Counted from the stretch's first letter, positions 41,735 through 52,270 are shown. The stretch: DNA of 64,000 nt from Neoaquamicrobium microcysteis (GCF_008180155.1 NZ_VSZS01000056.1:1-64000); one strand, 5' to 3'. A program made the numbers and translations. Notes: a model not told the origin generated them from the sequence alone.

Positions 41735-44047
41735 TCATCTGGACAGGCCGGCCTCCGCAAGCGCCTGCCAGACGCGCCGGGGCGTAGCGGGCATCTCGAT
41801 ATGGCCGATTCCGCATGCCCTGTGAAGCGCGTCGGTCACCGCGCTCATCACCGCCGGCGTCGCGCCGATGGTGCCGGCCTCGCCTGCCCCCTTCATGCCC
41901 ATCGCATTGGTGGTCGACGGCACGTTGCGGGTCTCGAAACTGAATGACGGCACGTCGTCGGCGCGCGGCATGGCATAATCCATGAAGCTCGCCGTGAGAA
42001 GCTGGCCGTCCTCGCCATAGACGGTGTCTTCGGTGAGCGCCTGGCCGATACCCTGCACGACGCCGCCATGCACCTGCCCCGCCAGAAGCACCGGGTTCAC
42101 CGTCGCGCCGAAATCGTCGACGATCGTGTAGTTGACGATCTCCGTGTGTCCCGTATCCGGGTCGATCTCCACCTCGCAGATATGCGTACCGTTGGGATAA
42201 GTCGCCTCGTCCTGAACGAACTCGCCGAAGCCCTTGATATCTTCCCGCGATTTCGCCGCACGAGCGATGTCGGCAAACCCGATGCGCCGGTCGGTGCCTA
42301 CGATGCGCGCCTCGCCGCCGGAAAGCTCGATGTCGGCGGCCGCAGCCTCCAGTTCGTCCGCCGCTATCTTCCTGATCTTCTCGGCAAGGTTTTCGCCCGC
42401 ACGCGCGGCCGAGACGCCGCCGAGCGGAATGGAGCGCGAGCCGCCGGTACCGCCACCGTCGTTCAGCCGGTCCGTATCGCCCTGATGCAGCGTGATCTTC
42501 GACACGTCGAGGTCGAGCTTCTCTGCGACGAGCTGAGCATAGGCGGTTGCGTGCCCCTGCCCGTTCGACTGGGTGCCGATGATGAGCGTGACGGTGCCGT
42601 CGTCGTTGAGCTCGACATGGGCCGGCTCCGAGCCTGCAAAGGCACAGGCCTCGATATAGGTCGCCATGCCGATGCCCCGCAGTTTGCCCCCTGCCGTCGA
42701 GGCCTTGAGCCGATCCTCGAAGGAAGCCCACCCGGCGCGTTCCATCGCAAGGGTCATGTGGCCTTCGAACTCGCCGACATCATATTTGCGGCCGCCCTGG
42801 GTCAGATAGGGGAATTGCTCGGGCCTGATGAAGTTGCGGCGGCGGATCTCATCGGGCGCAAGGCCCAGATCGCGGGCGCAGGCATCCGCCAGCTTCTCGA
42901 TGAGGAAGGCAGCCTCCGGCCGCCCGGCGCCGCGATAGGCATCGACCGGGCAGGTGTTGGTGTAGACGCCGGTGATGGTCACATCCATCGCGGGAATATC
43001 GTAGACGCCGGTGGACATCGACGCGCCGCCATAGGGAATGTAAGGCCCGAATTGGTGCGTGTAGGCACCCATATTGGCGATGTTGTGCACGCGGAGGGCC
43101 AGGAACCGTCCCTCCCCATCCATCGCCATCTCCGCGGTCACGGCATTGTCGCGCCCCTGCGCATCGGTCAGGAAATGCTCGTTGCGGTCGCCGGTCCATT
43201 TGACCGGGCGGCCGAGGCGGCGGGCCGCTTCAAGCACCAGCGGATATTCGCGGTAGACGAAGACCTTAGGCCCGAACCCGCCGCCGACATCCGGCGTTAT
43301 GACGCGCAGCTTCTCGTGCGGTATCTTCAGCACCTGATCGGCGATGATGCGGCGCACCGAATGGACGCCCTGCGAGCCGGTGGTCAGCGTAAAGCGCGCA
43401 TCGACCTCGTCCCATTCGCCGATGGCAGCGCGCGCCTCCATGTAGTTGCAGACCAGGCGGTTGTTGACGAACTCGATGCGGGTGACGTGCGCGGCCTTGG
43501 CAAACGCCGCCTCCGTCCGGGCAGCATCGCCGAGCTTGTATTCGAATGCGCGGTTGGACCCGAGTTCCGGCCATACGAGCGCCGCACCGTCCTCCAGTGC
43601 CTGACGCGTGCCGGAGGCTGCATCTTCCGCCTCGAACTCGATGTCGATGAGTTCGGCGGCGTCCTGCGCCTGCGCGCGGGTATCCGCCACCACGAAGGCG
43701 ACCGCATCGCCGACATAGTGGACGCGGTCGCGGCACAGGATGGGTATGTCGCGGGTCGGCGCGCGCGTTCCGTCGGCCTGTTTCTGCATACCGCCGGACT
43801 TCAGGTCGCCGAGTTCGGCAAGGTCGGCGCCCGTCAGCACCAAATGCACGCCGTCGGCCTCTCGGGCGGCATCGACGGACGCGATCGTGAACGTGCCGTT
43901 GGCGACGGGCGAGCGCAGCACATAGCCATGCAGCACGCCTTCGGGTGCGATATCATCGGTGTAACGTCCCTTCCCGGTGAGGAAGGTTTCGTCTTCGACG
44001 CGCAGCACGGACGCGCCCATGCCGAACTTCGGGGTCATAACGTTCAT
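41735..44047 (-). CDS. CoxL-like molybdenum hydroxylase large subunit (form II)
   Basis: This is a molybdopterin-binding subunit of the xanthine dehydrogenase / aerobic CO dehydrogenase family, 770 residues, near full length. AYRGAGR at 370-376 marks form II, not the AYxCSFR of true CO dehydrogenase. VGGGFGPKVF near 254-263, a GQGHATAYAQL segment and the catalytic-Glu region GMKGAGEAG near residue 724 are present. The small Fe-S and medium FAD subunits normally encoded next to it are missing from the surroundings. The natural substrate is unknown; it may be an aldehyde or N-heterocycle. Confidence 0.9.
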   Translation of the reverse strand: MNVMTPKFGMGASVLRVEDETFLTGKGRYTDDIAPEGVLHGYVLRSPVANGTFTIASVDAAREADGVHLVLTGADLAELGDLKSGGMQKQADGTRAPTRDIPILCRDRVHYVGDAVAFVVADTRAQAQDAAELIDIEFEAEDAASGTRQALEDGAALVWPELGSNRAFEYKLGDAARTEAAFAKAAHVTRIEFVNNRLVCNYMEARAAIGEWDEVDARFTLTTGSQGVHSVRRIIADQVLKIPHEKLRVITPDVGGGFGPKVFVYREYPLVLEAARRLGRPVKWTGDRNEHFLTDAQGRDNAVTAEMAMDGEGRFLALRVHNIANMGAYTHQFGPYIPYGGASMSTGVYDIPAMDVTITGVYTNTCPVDAYRGAGRPEAAFLIEKLADACARDLGLAPDEIRRRNFIRPEQFPYLTQGGRKYDVGEFEGHMTLAMERAGWASFEDRLKASTAGGKLRGIGMATYIEACAFAGSEPAHVELNDDGTVTLIIGTQSNGQGHATAYAQLVAEKLDLDVSKITLHQGDTDRLNDGGGTGGSRSIPLGGVSAARAGENLAEKIRKIAADELEAAAADIELSGGEARIVGTDRRIGFADIARAAKSREDIKGFGEFVQDEATYPNGTHICEVEIDPDTGHTEIVNYTIVDDFGATVNPVLLAGQVHGGVVQGIGQALTEDTVYGEDGQLLTASFMDYAMPRADDVPSFSFETRNVPSTTNAMGMKGAGEAGTIGATPAVMSAVTDALHRACGIGHIEMPATPRRVWQALAEAGLSR

Positions 44048-44188
44048 GGCGATTTCCCGGAAACGATCTGGCGATGGTTGTCAGATAGGTTGCAGCCCAG
44101 TTTTGTCGAGCGCACGGATCATGTAAAGACCACGACTCGTAAAACATGCGCGGACGCATCGGCCGCGCCACCGGCAGGACGACAGCGA

Positions 44189-46834
44189 ATGCGCAAGGAT
44201 ACGGGGCAGGTCTTCCGCATAGAAGACTACAGGCCGAGCGACTATCTCATCCCGCAAACCGGCCTGACTTTCGCGCTGGCGCCGGAAGAGACGATCGTGA
44301 CGGCGCAGCTTGAGATCGAGCGCCGGGAAGGCGTCGCGCCCGGTACGCCGCTGCGGCTCGAAGGCGACGAACTCGCGCTTCTCGGCGTGGCCGTAGACGG
44401 CGAACCGCTCGACGCATCGGCCTACGAGGCGACCAGCCAGCTCCTGTCCATTCCCCGCCCGCCCCGCAGCAGCAGGTTCACGCTCACCCTCGTCACCAAG
44501 GTCGATCCGTCGCGCAACAGCTCGCTCATGGGCCTCTTCCGCTCCAACGGCGTCTATTGCACCCAGTGCGAGCCGGAAGGCTTTCGCCGCATCACCTATT
44601 TCGTCGACCGGCCCGACATGCTCTCGGTCTACACCGTGCGCGTCGAGGCCGGCGAGGACGAAGCGCCGATCCTGCTTTCCAACGGCAATCTGGTCGAGAC
44701 CGGCAAGCTGGAAAGGGGCCGGCACTTCGCCGTCTGGCACGATCCGTTTCCCAAGCCGTCATATCTTTTCGCGCTGGTGGCCGGCGACCTCGCCGTGCTG
44801 CACGACGAATTCATCACCGCGTCCGGCAGGAAGGTCGCGCTGGGCATCCATGTCGAGCACGGCAAGAAGGAGCGCGCGTCCTATGCCATGGACGCGTTGA
44901 AGCGGTCGATGAAGTGGGACGAGGACATCTTCGGCCTCGAATACGACCTCGACGTCTTCAACATCGTCGCCGTGTCCGACTTCAACATGGGCGCGATGGA
45001 AAACAAGGGCCTCAACGTCTTCAACGACAAATACGTGCTCGCCGACGAGGCGACGGCCACGGATGCGGACTTCGCCAACATCGAAGCCATCATCGCGCAC
45101 GAGTATTTCCACAATTGGACAGGAAACAGAATCACTTGCCGTGACTGGTTCCAGCTGTGCCTGAAGGAAGGGCTCACGGTCTTCCGCGACCACGAGTTCT
45201 CCGCCGACCAGCGCTCGCGCGCCGTCAAGCGCATCGCGGAGGTGCGCACCCTGCGCGCCCACCAGTTCCCCGAGGACCAGGGGCCGCTGGCGCATCCCGT
45301 GCGGCCGAGGCGCTATCGCGAGATCAACAACTTCTACACCGCGACGGTCTACGAGAAGGGGTCCGAGGTGGTGCGCATGATCCGTACCATCCTGGGCCCG
45401 GACGATTTCCGCAAGGGGATGAACCTCTACATCACCCGCCACGACGGCGACGCGGCGACCATCGAGGATTTCGTCAAGGCGTTCGAGGATGCTTCCGGCA
45501 AGGATCTTTCGCAGTTTGCGCTTTGGTATCATCAGGCCGGTACGCCCAACCTGTCGGTGTCCACGGCGCATGACGCGGAGCGCGGCGAGTTTCGCATCGA
45601 GATCGAGCAGTCGGTGCCGCCCACGCCGTCTGAAAGCCGCAAGCGGCTGATGCACATTCCGCTGGCATTCGGCCTCGTGGGGCCGGACGGCAACGACATG
45701 CAGCCCGCAGCCGTGGATGGAGCAACCGTCGAGGACGGCGTGATCCATTTGAAGAAGCGCCGACATGTCGTGCGCTTTCAGGGCGTGAAGGAGCGGCCGT
45801 CCCTGTCGCTCAACCGCGGCTTTTCGGCTCCCATCACCCTGTCGGTGGAGCAGAAGCCGGAGGACCTGCTTTTCCTCGCACGCAAGGACAGCGACCTCGT
45901 CGCGCGCTGGCAGGCTTCCACCACCCTCTTCACGCAGGCGCTGATCCAGGGCTTCCGTGCGGTACGCGGCCAGAAGCAGGCGGTGTTCGACGACGCGCTC
46001 GTCGAAGCCATCGGCGAGATCGCGGCCGACGCCTCGCTGGAACCTGCCTACCGCGCGCTGGCGCTGACCCTGCCGGCCGAAGCGGACATCGCGCGCGAAA
46101 TCGGCTCGCATATCGACCCGGACGCGATCTTCATCGCCCGCGAGGCGCTGTCGCAGGCAATCGCGCAACGCAATGCCGGCGTGTTCGCTACGCTGTACGA
46201 AGGGCTGGACGGCGGCGCGGCCTTCAGCCCCGATGCCGAAAGTGCCGGCCGGCGTGCGCTGCGCAACGTGCTGCTCGACTATCTCGCGGTAGGAGAAGGC
46301 GCACCCGATCTGGCGGTACGCCAGTTCGAGACCGCGACCAACATGACCGACAGGGCTGCGGCGCTGACCGTGCTGGCCCACAAGTTCTCCGGGCACGAAA
46401 AGAGCGTCGCCGCGCTTGCCTCCTTCGAGAACCAGTATGGCGACGACCCGCTGGTCATGGACAAGTGGTACCAGACGCAGGCTACCGTGCCGGGCGCGGG
46501 CGCGGTCGATCTGGTCAGGTCGCTGACCCGCCATCGCGGCTTCTCGCTGAGCAATCCCAACCGCGTGCGCGCACTGATCGGCACGTTCTCGACCATGAAC
46601 CAGACCGGTTTTCACCGTGCCGACGGCGCGGGCTATCGCTTCTTCGCGGAGACGGTGCTGGAGATCGAGAAGCGCAACCCGCAGGTGGCGGCAAGGCTCG
46701 CCACCGCGCTGCGCTCGTGGCGCTCGCTGGAGCCCACGAGACAGGCTGCCGCGCGCGATGCGCTGCTGTCGATCGCCGCGCCCGAGAACCTGTCGAGCGA
46801 CCTGCGCGACATCATCGAGCGGACGCTGGCCTGA
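44189..46834 (+). CDS. pepN: Aminopeptidase N (M1 family)
   Basis: This cytosolic zinc aminopeptidase removes N-terminal residues from peptides. It has 881 residues. The substrate-binding GAMEN motif is near 268-272 and the zinc site is His304-Glu305, His308 (HEYFHNW) and Glu327. The C-terminal half is the helical DUF3458 region typical of E. coli PepN. The frame is open for 707 codons further upstream, but that part runs antisense to the CoxL gene and is not coding; the ATG at 44189 gives the normal N-terminus (IEDYRPSDYLIPQTGLTF). Confidence 0.96.
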   Translation: MRKDTGQVFRIEDYRPSDYLIPQTGLTFALAPEETIVTAQLEIERREGVAPGTPLRLEGDELALLGVAVDGEPLDASAYEATSQLLSIPRPPRSSRFTLTLVTKVDPSRNSSLMGLFRSNGVYCTQCEPEGFRRITYFVDRPDMLSVYTVRVEAGEDEAPILLSNGNLVETGKLERGRHFAVWHDPFPKPSYLFALVAGDLAVLHDEFITASGRKVALGIHVEHGKKERASYAMDALKRSMKWDEDIFGLEYDLDVFNIVAVSDFNMGAMENKGLNVFNDKYVLADEATATDADFANIEAIIAHEYFHNWTGNRITCRDWFQLCLKEGLTVFRDHEFSADQRSRAVKRIAEVRTLRAHQFPEDQGPLAHPVRPRRYREINNFYTATVYEKGSEVVRMIRTILGPDDFRKGMNLYITRHDGDAATIEDFVKAFEDASGKDLSQFALWYHQAGTPNLSVSTAHDAERGEFRIEIEQSVPPTPSESRKRLMHIPLAFGLVGPDGNDMQPAAVDGATVEDGVIHLKKRRHVVRFQGVKERPSLSLNRGFSAPITLSVEQKPEDLLFLARKDSDLVARWQASTTLFTQALIQGFRAVRGQKQAVFDDALVEAIGEIAADASLEPAYRALALTLPAEADIAREIGSHIDPDAIFIAREALSQAIAQRNAGVFATLYEGLDGGAAFSPDAESAGRRALRNVLLDYLAVGEGAPDLAVRQFETATNMTDRAAALTVLAHKFSGHEKSVAALASFENQYGDDPLVMDKWYQTQATVPGAGAVDLVRSLTRHRGFSLSNPNRVRALIGTFSTMNQTGFHRADGAGYRFFAETVLEIEKRNPQVAARLATALRSWRSLEPTRQAAARDALLSIAAPENLSSDLRDIIERTLA

Positions 46835-46978
46835 CGCCTGCGGCGACGGGCATAAACAATTTCGTAACTTTTGGGCGCGCGCCTCTAGACAGCGCGAATC
46901 ACCTCTGATTCCTTAGGGACGATTCGGGCGTGCGGCGTTGCCGGATCATCAGAGGGACAGGGATCGGGGAGCCATTCG

Positions 46979-49309
46979 ATGGCAAACGCGGACGCGTGGC
47001 ACGCGGCCGAAGGGACGGCTCGCGCCCGGCGCAGGGCGGCACGAAACGCTCGTGCCGGGCTGACCGGTCATGCGAAGATGATCGCGGCCCCCGCCTACAA
47101 GCGACTGCTCGCAGCCGAACCGCTTCTCAAGCGTCTCATTCCTATCCTCATCGTCGTCTTCCTGATCGTGGTGGCCGGCACGCGCTGCCTCTCGCTCATG
47201 GCGCATCGCGACGATGTGGAACGTTCGGCCCGGGGCATGCTCGCGCTGGCGGCGGGCCAGCTCACTCATGCGATGACCGTGGCCCGCATGCAGGGCGAGC
47301 CCGATCGCGCAGCGCTCAACGCCCTGATCGAGGATGTCGCGCTGCACGGTTCGATCAGCGGTCGCCATGCGCTGCTGATTACCGATGGCGCCTTCATTGT
47401 GGAAAGCGCGACCCCGACGGCTGAGGCCTGGATCGGTCGCTCGCTGGAAAGCATCATCTCCGGCGCGCAGCCGCTGTTCCTTTTCGGCGAACGCGCCGGC
47501 GTGATGGAAGTGCGCGTGGGCGAAAGCGTCTGGTATGCCGCCATGGGCATCGACAACAACCGGCGCGGCGCGGCCCTTGCCATGATCGCGCAGGAGCATG
47601 TGTTCGCCGATTGGCGCAAATCGGTGACGCTCAACGTCACCCTGTTCGTCGCCACCGCCGCGGTGCTGCTGGTGATCCTCTACGCCTATTTCGGACAGGC
47701 GGCGCGCGCGCAGGCCGCCGATCGTCTCTATCTCGAAGCGCAGGAGCGCGTCGATCTCGCGCTGGTGCGCGGCCGCTGCGGGCTCTGGGACTGGGACATG
47801 GTGCGCGGCAAGATGTACTGGTCGCGATCGATGTACGACATGCTCGGCTATGAGCCGTCGGACTCGATGCTCTCCTTCGGCGCGGTTTCGGACATCATCC
47901 ACCCGGAGGATGGCGACCTCTTCGCGCTCGCCAACCGCATCGTCTGCCGCGAGGTGGACCAGATCGACCACATCTTCCGCATGCGCCACGCCAACGGCCA
48001 GTGGGTCTGGATACGCGCCAAGGCGCAGGTGAGCGACCCAGATGCGCCGGAGGTTCACCTGATCGGCATCGCCGTCGACATCACCGAGCAGCGCACGCTT
48101 GCGCAGCGCTCCGAGACGGCCGACATGCGGCTGCGCACCGCCATCGAAAGCATTTCGGAATCGTTCGTCCTGTGGGACGCGAACCAGTGTCTCGTGATGT
48201 GCAATTCCAAGTACCAGCAGGACAACGGCCTGCGCGACGACCACATGGTGCCGGGCACGCCGCGCGCCACCGTGGAAGAGCGCATGAAGGCGCCGATCCA
48301 CGAGCGGCGGCTGGCCAATCCCAACGGGCCCTCCGGCGGCGCCACGTTCGAGCGCCAGCTGGCGGACGGTCGCTGGGTGCAGGTCAACGAACTGCAGACC
48401 CGCGACGGTGGCATGGTGTCGGTGGGCGCCGACATCACGCAGCTCAAGCTGCATCAGGAAAAGCTGGTGGTCAGCGAACGCCGGCAGATGGCGACCATCC
48501 ACGATCTCAGCCTTGCGCGAAAGGCCGAAGGCGAACGCACTGCCGAACTGGTCGAACTCAACCGCAAGTACATGAAGGAAACCGAGCGCGCCGAGGCCGC
48601 CAGCCGCGCGAAGTCGGAATTCCTGGCCAATATGAGCCATGAGCTGCGTACGCCGCTCAACGCCATCATCGGCTTCTCGGAAATGATGCAGCAGGCCTAT
48701 TTCGGCCCGCTCGGCTCCGAGAAATACGAGGAATACGTCAAGGATATCCACGCCAGCGGCTCCTACCTGCTTGGCGTCATCAACGACATTCTCGACATGT
48801 CCAAGATCGAGGCCGGCCAGTTCTCGATCGAGCGCGAGGGCATCGACCTCGCCCCGCTCATCACCGAAACGGTGCGTGTCGTCGCGCTGCAGGCGGCGGA
48901 AAAGTCGATCACGGTCGATACCAAGATTTCCGACCAGATGGTGCTCTTTGCCGACCGCCGCGCCATCAAGCAGATCGCCATCAACCTGCTCTCGAACGCG
49001 GTGAAGTTCACCGGGCATGGCGGCCATATCTCGCTGCGGGCGCGCAAGGTGGCCGGCGCGATCATGCTGACGATCGAGGATACGGGCTGCGGCATTCCCA
49101 AGGACGCGCTCAGGAAGCTCGGCAGGCCGTTCGAGCAGGTGCAGAACCAGTTCTCCAAGAACCACACGGGCTCGGGGCTGGGTCTGGCGATCTCGCGCTC
49201 GCTTGCCGAGCTGCATGGCGGTGCGCTCAAGATCCGCTCCACCGAGGGCGCCGGCACCATCGTGTCGGTGCGCATTCCGGTAGGGCGGCAGCTGAAAAAG
49301 GCGGCTTGA
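46979..49309 (+). CDS. PAS-domain sensor histidine kinase (PleC/DivJ/PdhS group)
   Basis: The 776-residue protein has two membrane spans (about 52-71 and 222-241) around a periplasmic domain, two PAS domains (about 260-375, with LWDWDMVRGKMYWS, and 385-490), a short coiled coil, HisKA with His554 in NMSHELRTPLNAIIGFSEMM, and a HATPase domain (about 650-770; NHTGSGLGLAISRSLAELHGG). The kinase core closely resembles the cell-cycle kinases PleC, DivJ, PdhS and CbrA of alphaproteobacteria, which act on DivK. No response regulator is adjacent. GGGGAG precedes the ATG. Confidence 0.93.
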   Translation: MANADAWHAAEGTARARRRAARNARAGLTGHAKMIAAPAYKRLLAAEPLLKRLIPILIVVFLIVVAGTRCLSLMAHRDDVERSARGMLALAAGQLTHAMTVARMQGEPDRAALNALIEDVALHGSISGRHALLITDGAFIVESATPTAEAWIGRSLESIISGAQPLFLFGERAGVMEVRVGESVWYAAMGIDNNRRGAALAMIAQEHVFADWRKSVTLNVTLFVATAAVLLVILYAYFGQAARAQAADRLYLEAQERVDLALVRGRCGLWDWDMVRGKMYWSRSMYDMLGYEPSDSMLSFGAVSDIIHPEDGDLFALANRIVCREVDQIDHIFRMRHANGQWVWIRAKAQVSDPDAPEVHLIGIAVDITEQRTLAQRSETADMRLRTAIESISESFVLWDANQCLVMCNSKYQQDNGLRDDHMVPGTPRATVEERMKAPIHERRLANPNGPSGGATFERQLADGRWVQVNELQTRDGGMVSVGADITQLKLHQEKLVVSERRQMATIHDLSLARKAEGERTAELVELNRKYMKETERAEAASRAKSEFLANMSHELRTPLNAIIGFSEMMQQAYFGPLGSEKYEEYVKDIHASGSYLLGVINDILDMSKIEAGQFSIEREGIDLAPLITETVRVVALQAAEKSITVDTKISDQMVLFADRRAIKQIAINLLSNAVKFTGHGGHISLRARKVAGAIMLTIEDTGCGIPKDALRKLGRPFEQVQNQFSKNHTGSGLGLAISRSLAELHGGALKIRSTEGAGTIVSVRIPVGRQLKKAA

Positions 49310-49317
49310 CCGCCTTT
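49295..49317. terminator. Bidirectional terminator between the kinase gene and glnE
   Basis: AAAGGCGG (49297-49304), loop CTTGA, then CCGCCTTT (49310-49317), with A/T-rich flanks, overlaps both stop codons of the convergent genes. Confidence 0.75.
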
Positions 49318-52270
49318 ACCGCTTCTTTCGCACCAGCGCGTCGAAATGGCTTTCCACGCCCTTCGCGGTGTCGCGTATGTGCGCTTCCAGCACGCCCAGA
49401 TCGGGAAGGTCGGTGCTTCGCAGCAGCAGGTCGGCCAGGCCCGGCGGCACGTCGTCCGGCTCGAACGGGCCGGTCAGGCAGAGCCGGATGATCTGCGTGA
49501 GCGTCAGGTAGAGCGAATAGGCCGCGAGAAGCTCGTCGCGCGCCTGCGCTTCGCAGAACCCCGGCGAAAGCCGGGCCAACGCATCGCCCGTTGACGTAGG
49601 CGGCCATCGCTCAGGCTCGATATTTCCGGTCAGGCGCGCGCATTGCGCGATGAACTCGAGGTCGATCTGCCCGCCCGCGATGAGCTTCAGGTCCCAGATG
49701 TCGCGCGGCGGCTTCTCCTGCGCGATGGTGGTGCGCATCTCGGCGGCATCCTTGAGCACCTTCGCTGCATCGTGCGGCCGCGCCAGCACATCCGCCACCT
49801 CGGCCTCGACGGCCTGGCAGAACGCCTCGTCACCGGCAACCGGCCGCGCGCGCGTCAGCGCCATGTGCTCCCACGTCCAGGCCTCTTCACGCTGATATTT
49901 GCGGAAGGATTCGATATGCGTGGCGACCGGGCCCTTGTTGCCCGAGGGGCGCAGGCGCAGGTCGAGCTCGTAGAGCACGCCTTCGGCCGTCGGCGCGGAG
50001 ACGGCTGCGATGAGCCGCTGCGTCAGGCGGGCATAGTAGTGCGACGGGGCCAACCCCTTCTCGCCGTCGGATTCGTCCGCGCCTTCCTCGTGGTCGTAGA
50101 GCAGGATCAGGTCGACATCGGAGCCTGCGGTCAGCTCGCGGCTGCCCAGCTTGCCCATGCCCAGAATGGCCACCTGCCCGCCCGCTACCTGGCCGTGGCG
50201 TAGCGCGAACTCGGCCTTCACGGCGTCGAGCGCGGCACCGATTGTCAGGTCTGCAAGGTCGGAGAAGGCCTTTCCCGCCCGCACCGCGTCGATGGCGCCC
50301 GTCAGCAGGCGCACGCCGATGAGGAACTTCTGCTCGGCGGCAAAGATGCGCAGCCGGTCGAGCCTTTCCTCGTGCAGCTCGGCCCCCTGCAGGAAGGCGT
50401 CGAGCCGGGCGGCGAGATAGGCCTTGTTGGGCAGTTCCGACATCAGGCCGGGGTCCAGCAGCCCGTCGAACACATGCGCGCGCCGGGTGATGATGGCCGC
50501 GAGCCGCGGTGCGGCACCCATGATCGTCGCGATGAGATCGAGCAGCGCCGGATTGGTCTGGAGCAGCGAGAAGAGCTGGATGCCCGCCGGCAGCCCCGAC
50601 AGGAATTCGTCAAAGCGCAGCAGCGCCTCGTCGGCGCGGCGTGTGCGGCCGAAGGTCTCGAGCAGCGCCGGCGTCAGCTCGGTCAGCCGCTCGCGCGCCT
50701 CGGCCGATTGCGTCGCGCGGTAGCGGCCGAAGTGCCACGTCCGGATCACCCGGCAGATGTCGCTCGGCCGCGAGAAGCCCAGTTCGTGCAGGGTCTGCAA
50801 CGTGCCCGGGTCGTCCACGTCGCCGGTGAAGACGAGGTTGCCGACACCGCGAGAGAGCTGCGGCGCGGTCTCGAACAGCGCGGCGTAGTGTTTTTCCACC
50901 AGATGCAGCGAGGCGCGGAAAGCGGTCGCGAACGCATCGGCATTCTCGAAGCCCAGCATATGGGCGATGCGCTCGATGCCCTCGTCGTCTTCCGGCAGGT
51001 TGTGGGTCTGTTCGTCGGCCACCATCTGGATCGCGTGCTCGACATCGCGCAGAAACCAGTACTGCGCCGCCAGCGCGTCGCGCGCTTCCTCGTTGATCCA
51101 CCCGCGCGCCGCCAGTTCGCCAAGCATCGCCACCGTCTCGCGGCCCCGCAGCTCGTGGAAGCGGCCACCGGCGATAAGCTGCTGCGTCTGCACGAAGAAC
51201 TCGATCTCGCGGATGCCGCCGCGCCCCAGCTTGACGTTGTGGCCCTTGACCGCGACCTCGCCGTGGCCCTTGTGGGCATGGATCTGCCGCTTGATGGAAT
51301 GCACGTCCGCGATGGCGGCGAAGTCCATGTATTTGCGCCAGACATAGGGCGTCAGCTCGCGCAGGAACGCCTCGCCCGCCTTGAGGTCGCCGGCCACCGG
51401 CCGCGCCTTTATCATGGCCGCGCGTTCCCAGTTCTGGCCGCGCCCTTCGTAGTAGTTCAGGGCCGCTTCCACTGGGATGGCCAGCGGCGTCGAGCCCGGA
51501 TCGGGCCGCAGCCGCAAGTCGGTGCGAAAAACGTAGCCATGCTCGGTCCGGTCCTGGAGGATGCGCACCAGCCGCCGCGTCAGCCGCGAGAACAGCTCGG
51601 TCGCCTCCAGCGGGTCGGTGACAGCCGGCGCGTGGGGGTCATAGAATACGATGAGGTCGATGTCGGACGAGAAATTGAGTTCGTGCGCGCCGAGCTTGCC
51701 CATGCCCAGCACGATCCAGCCCGAACCCTTCCCCGGCTCCGCAGGATCGGGCAGCACGAGCTTTCCGGTGCGATGTGCGTCCCGCAACAGGAAGGCCACC
51801 GCCGTCGACACGGAGGCGTCGGCAAGCCTGCTCAGCCGCCGCACGGTTGTTGCGGCGTCCGCCTCACCGGCCAGATCGGCCAGCGCGATCAGGAAATGCG
51901 CCTCGCCCTTCAGTGCGCGCAACCGCTGCATCAGGCCCGCTTCCGTCTGGTCATCTCTCAGCCCCACGCCCGCGATGTCTTCGACGAGCGCATCGAGCCG
52001 CGCCTGCACGGGCGCATCGAACAGCGCCTCCAGCGCATCGGGGTGGCGGCGGGCACAATCGCGCAGGAAGGGCGAGAGATCGAAGACGGCGGCGAGGAAG
52101 GATGAGAGCGGCGACCCGCCTTCGGCCAGCTTCGCCAGCCGCTTGAGCCCGCGCTCCTCGGCCAGTTCCGCCAGATCGGCCAGCTCCGAAGCTGCATTGT
52201 CCGCGTCGAGCGGCTTGAGAGCGGCGGCCGGCTTCCCGAACCATTTATCGCCGTTTTCGGTTTTGCTCAT
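49316..52270 (-). CDS. glnE: Glutamine synthetase adenylyltransferase / adenylyl-removing enzyme
   Basis: This cytosolic enzyme adds or removes AMP on a tyrosine of glutamine synthetase in answer to nitrogen supply through PII. The 984-residue protein has two nucleotidyltransferase halves, each with the G-S-D-x-D pattern: FSSDIDLIVFYD near 200-211 (removing half) and GSDVDLILLYD near 720-730 (transferase half), joined by helical regions. Length is normal. Its ATG overlaps the stop of the preceding histidine kinase by four bases, so it is part of the degP-regulator-kinase operon. Confidence 0.97.
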   Translation of the reverse strand: MSKTENGDKWFGKPAAALKPLDADNAASELADLAELAEERGLKRLAKLAEGGSPLSSFLAAVFDLSPFLRDCARRHPDALEALFDAPVQARLDALVEDIAGVGLRDDQTEAGLMQRLRALKGEAHFLIALADLAGEADAATTVRRLSRLADASVSTAVAFLLRDAHRTGKLVLPDPAEPGKGSGWIVLGMGKLGAHELNFSSDIDLIVFYDPHAPAVTDPLEATELFSRLTRRLVRILQDRTEHGYVFRTDLRLRPDPGSTPLAIPVEAALNYYEGRGQNWERAAMIKARPVAGDLKAGEAFLRELTPYVWRKYMDFAAIADVHSIKRQIHAHKGHGEVAVKGHNVKLGRGGIREIEFFVQTQQLIAGGRFHELRGRETVAMLGELAARGWINEEARDALAAQYWFLRDVEHAIQMVADEQTHNLPEDDEGIERIAHMLGFENADAFATAFRASLHLVEKHYAALFETAPQLSRGVGNLVFTGDVDDPGTLQTLHELGFSRPSDICRVIRTWHFGRYRATQSAEARERLTELTPALLETFGRTRRADEALLRFDEFLSGLPAGIQLFSLLQTNPALLDLIATIMGAAPRLAAIITRRAHVFDGLLDPGLMSELPNKAYLAARLDAFLQGAELHEERLDRLRIFAAEQKFLIGVRLLTGAIDAVRAGKAFSDLADLTIGAALDAVKAEFALRHGQVAGGQVAILGMGKLGSRELTAGSDVDLILLYDHEEGADESDGEKGLAPSHYYARLTQRLIAAVSAPTAEGVLYELDLRLRPSGNKGPVATHIESFRKYQREEAWTWEHMALTRARPVAGDEAFCQAVEAEVADVLARPHDAAKVLKDAAEMRTTIAQEKPPRDIWDLKLIAGGQIDLEFIAQCARLTGNIEPERWPPTSTGDALARLSPGFCEAQARDELLAAYSLYLTLTQIIRLCLTGPFEPDDVPPGLADLLLRSTDLPDLGVLEAHIRDTAKGVESHFDALVRKKR

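Noticed and set aside
41735-44047. A functional aerobic CO dehydrogenase
   Set aside because: The active-site loop is AYRGAGR (form II) and the small and medium subunit genes are not beside it.
42068-44188. A 707-codon open stretch upstream of pepN in the same frame
   Set aside because: It runs exactly antisense to the CoxL-like gene. The pepN protein has its normal N-terminus at the ATG at 44189, and the upstream translation resembles no protein. Long antisense frames are expected at this GC content.
46949-49216. A 755-codon minus-strand frame
   Set aside because: It is antisense to the PAS histidine kinase, whose domains are unmistakable.
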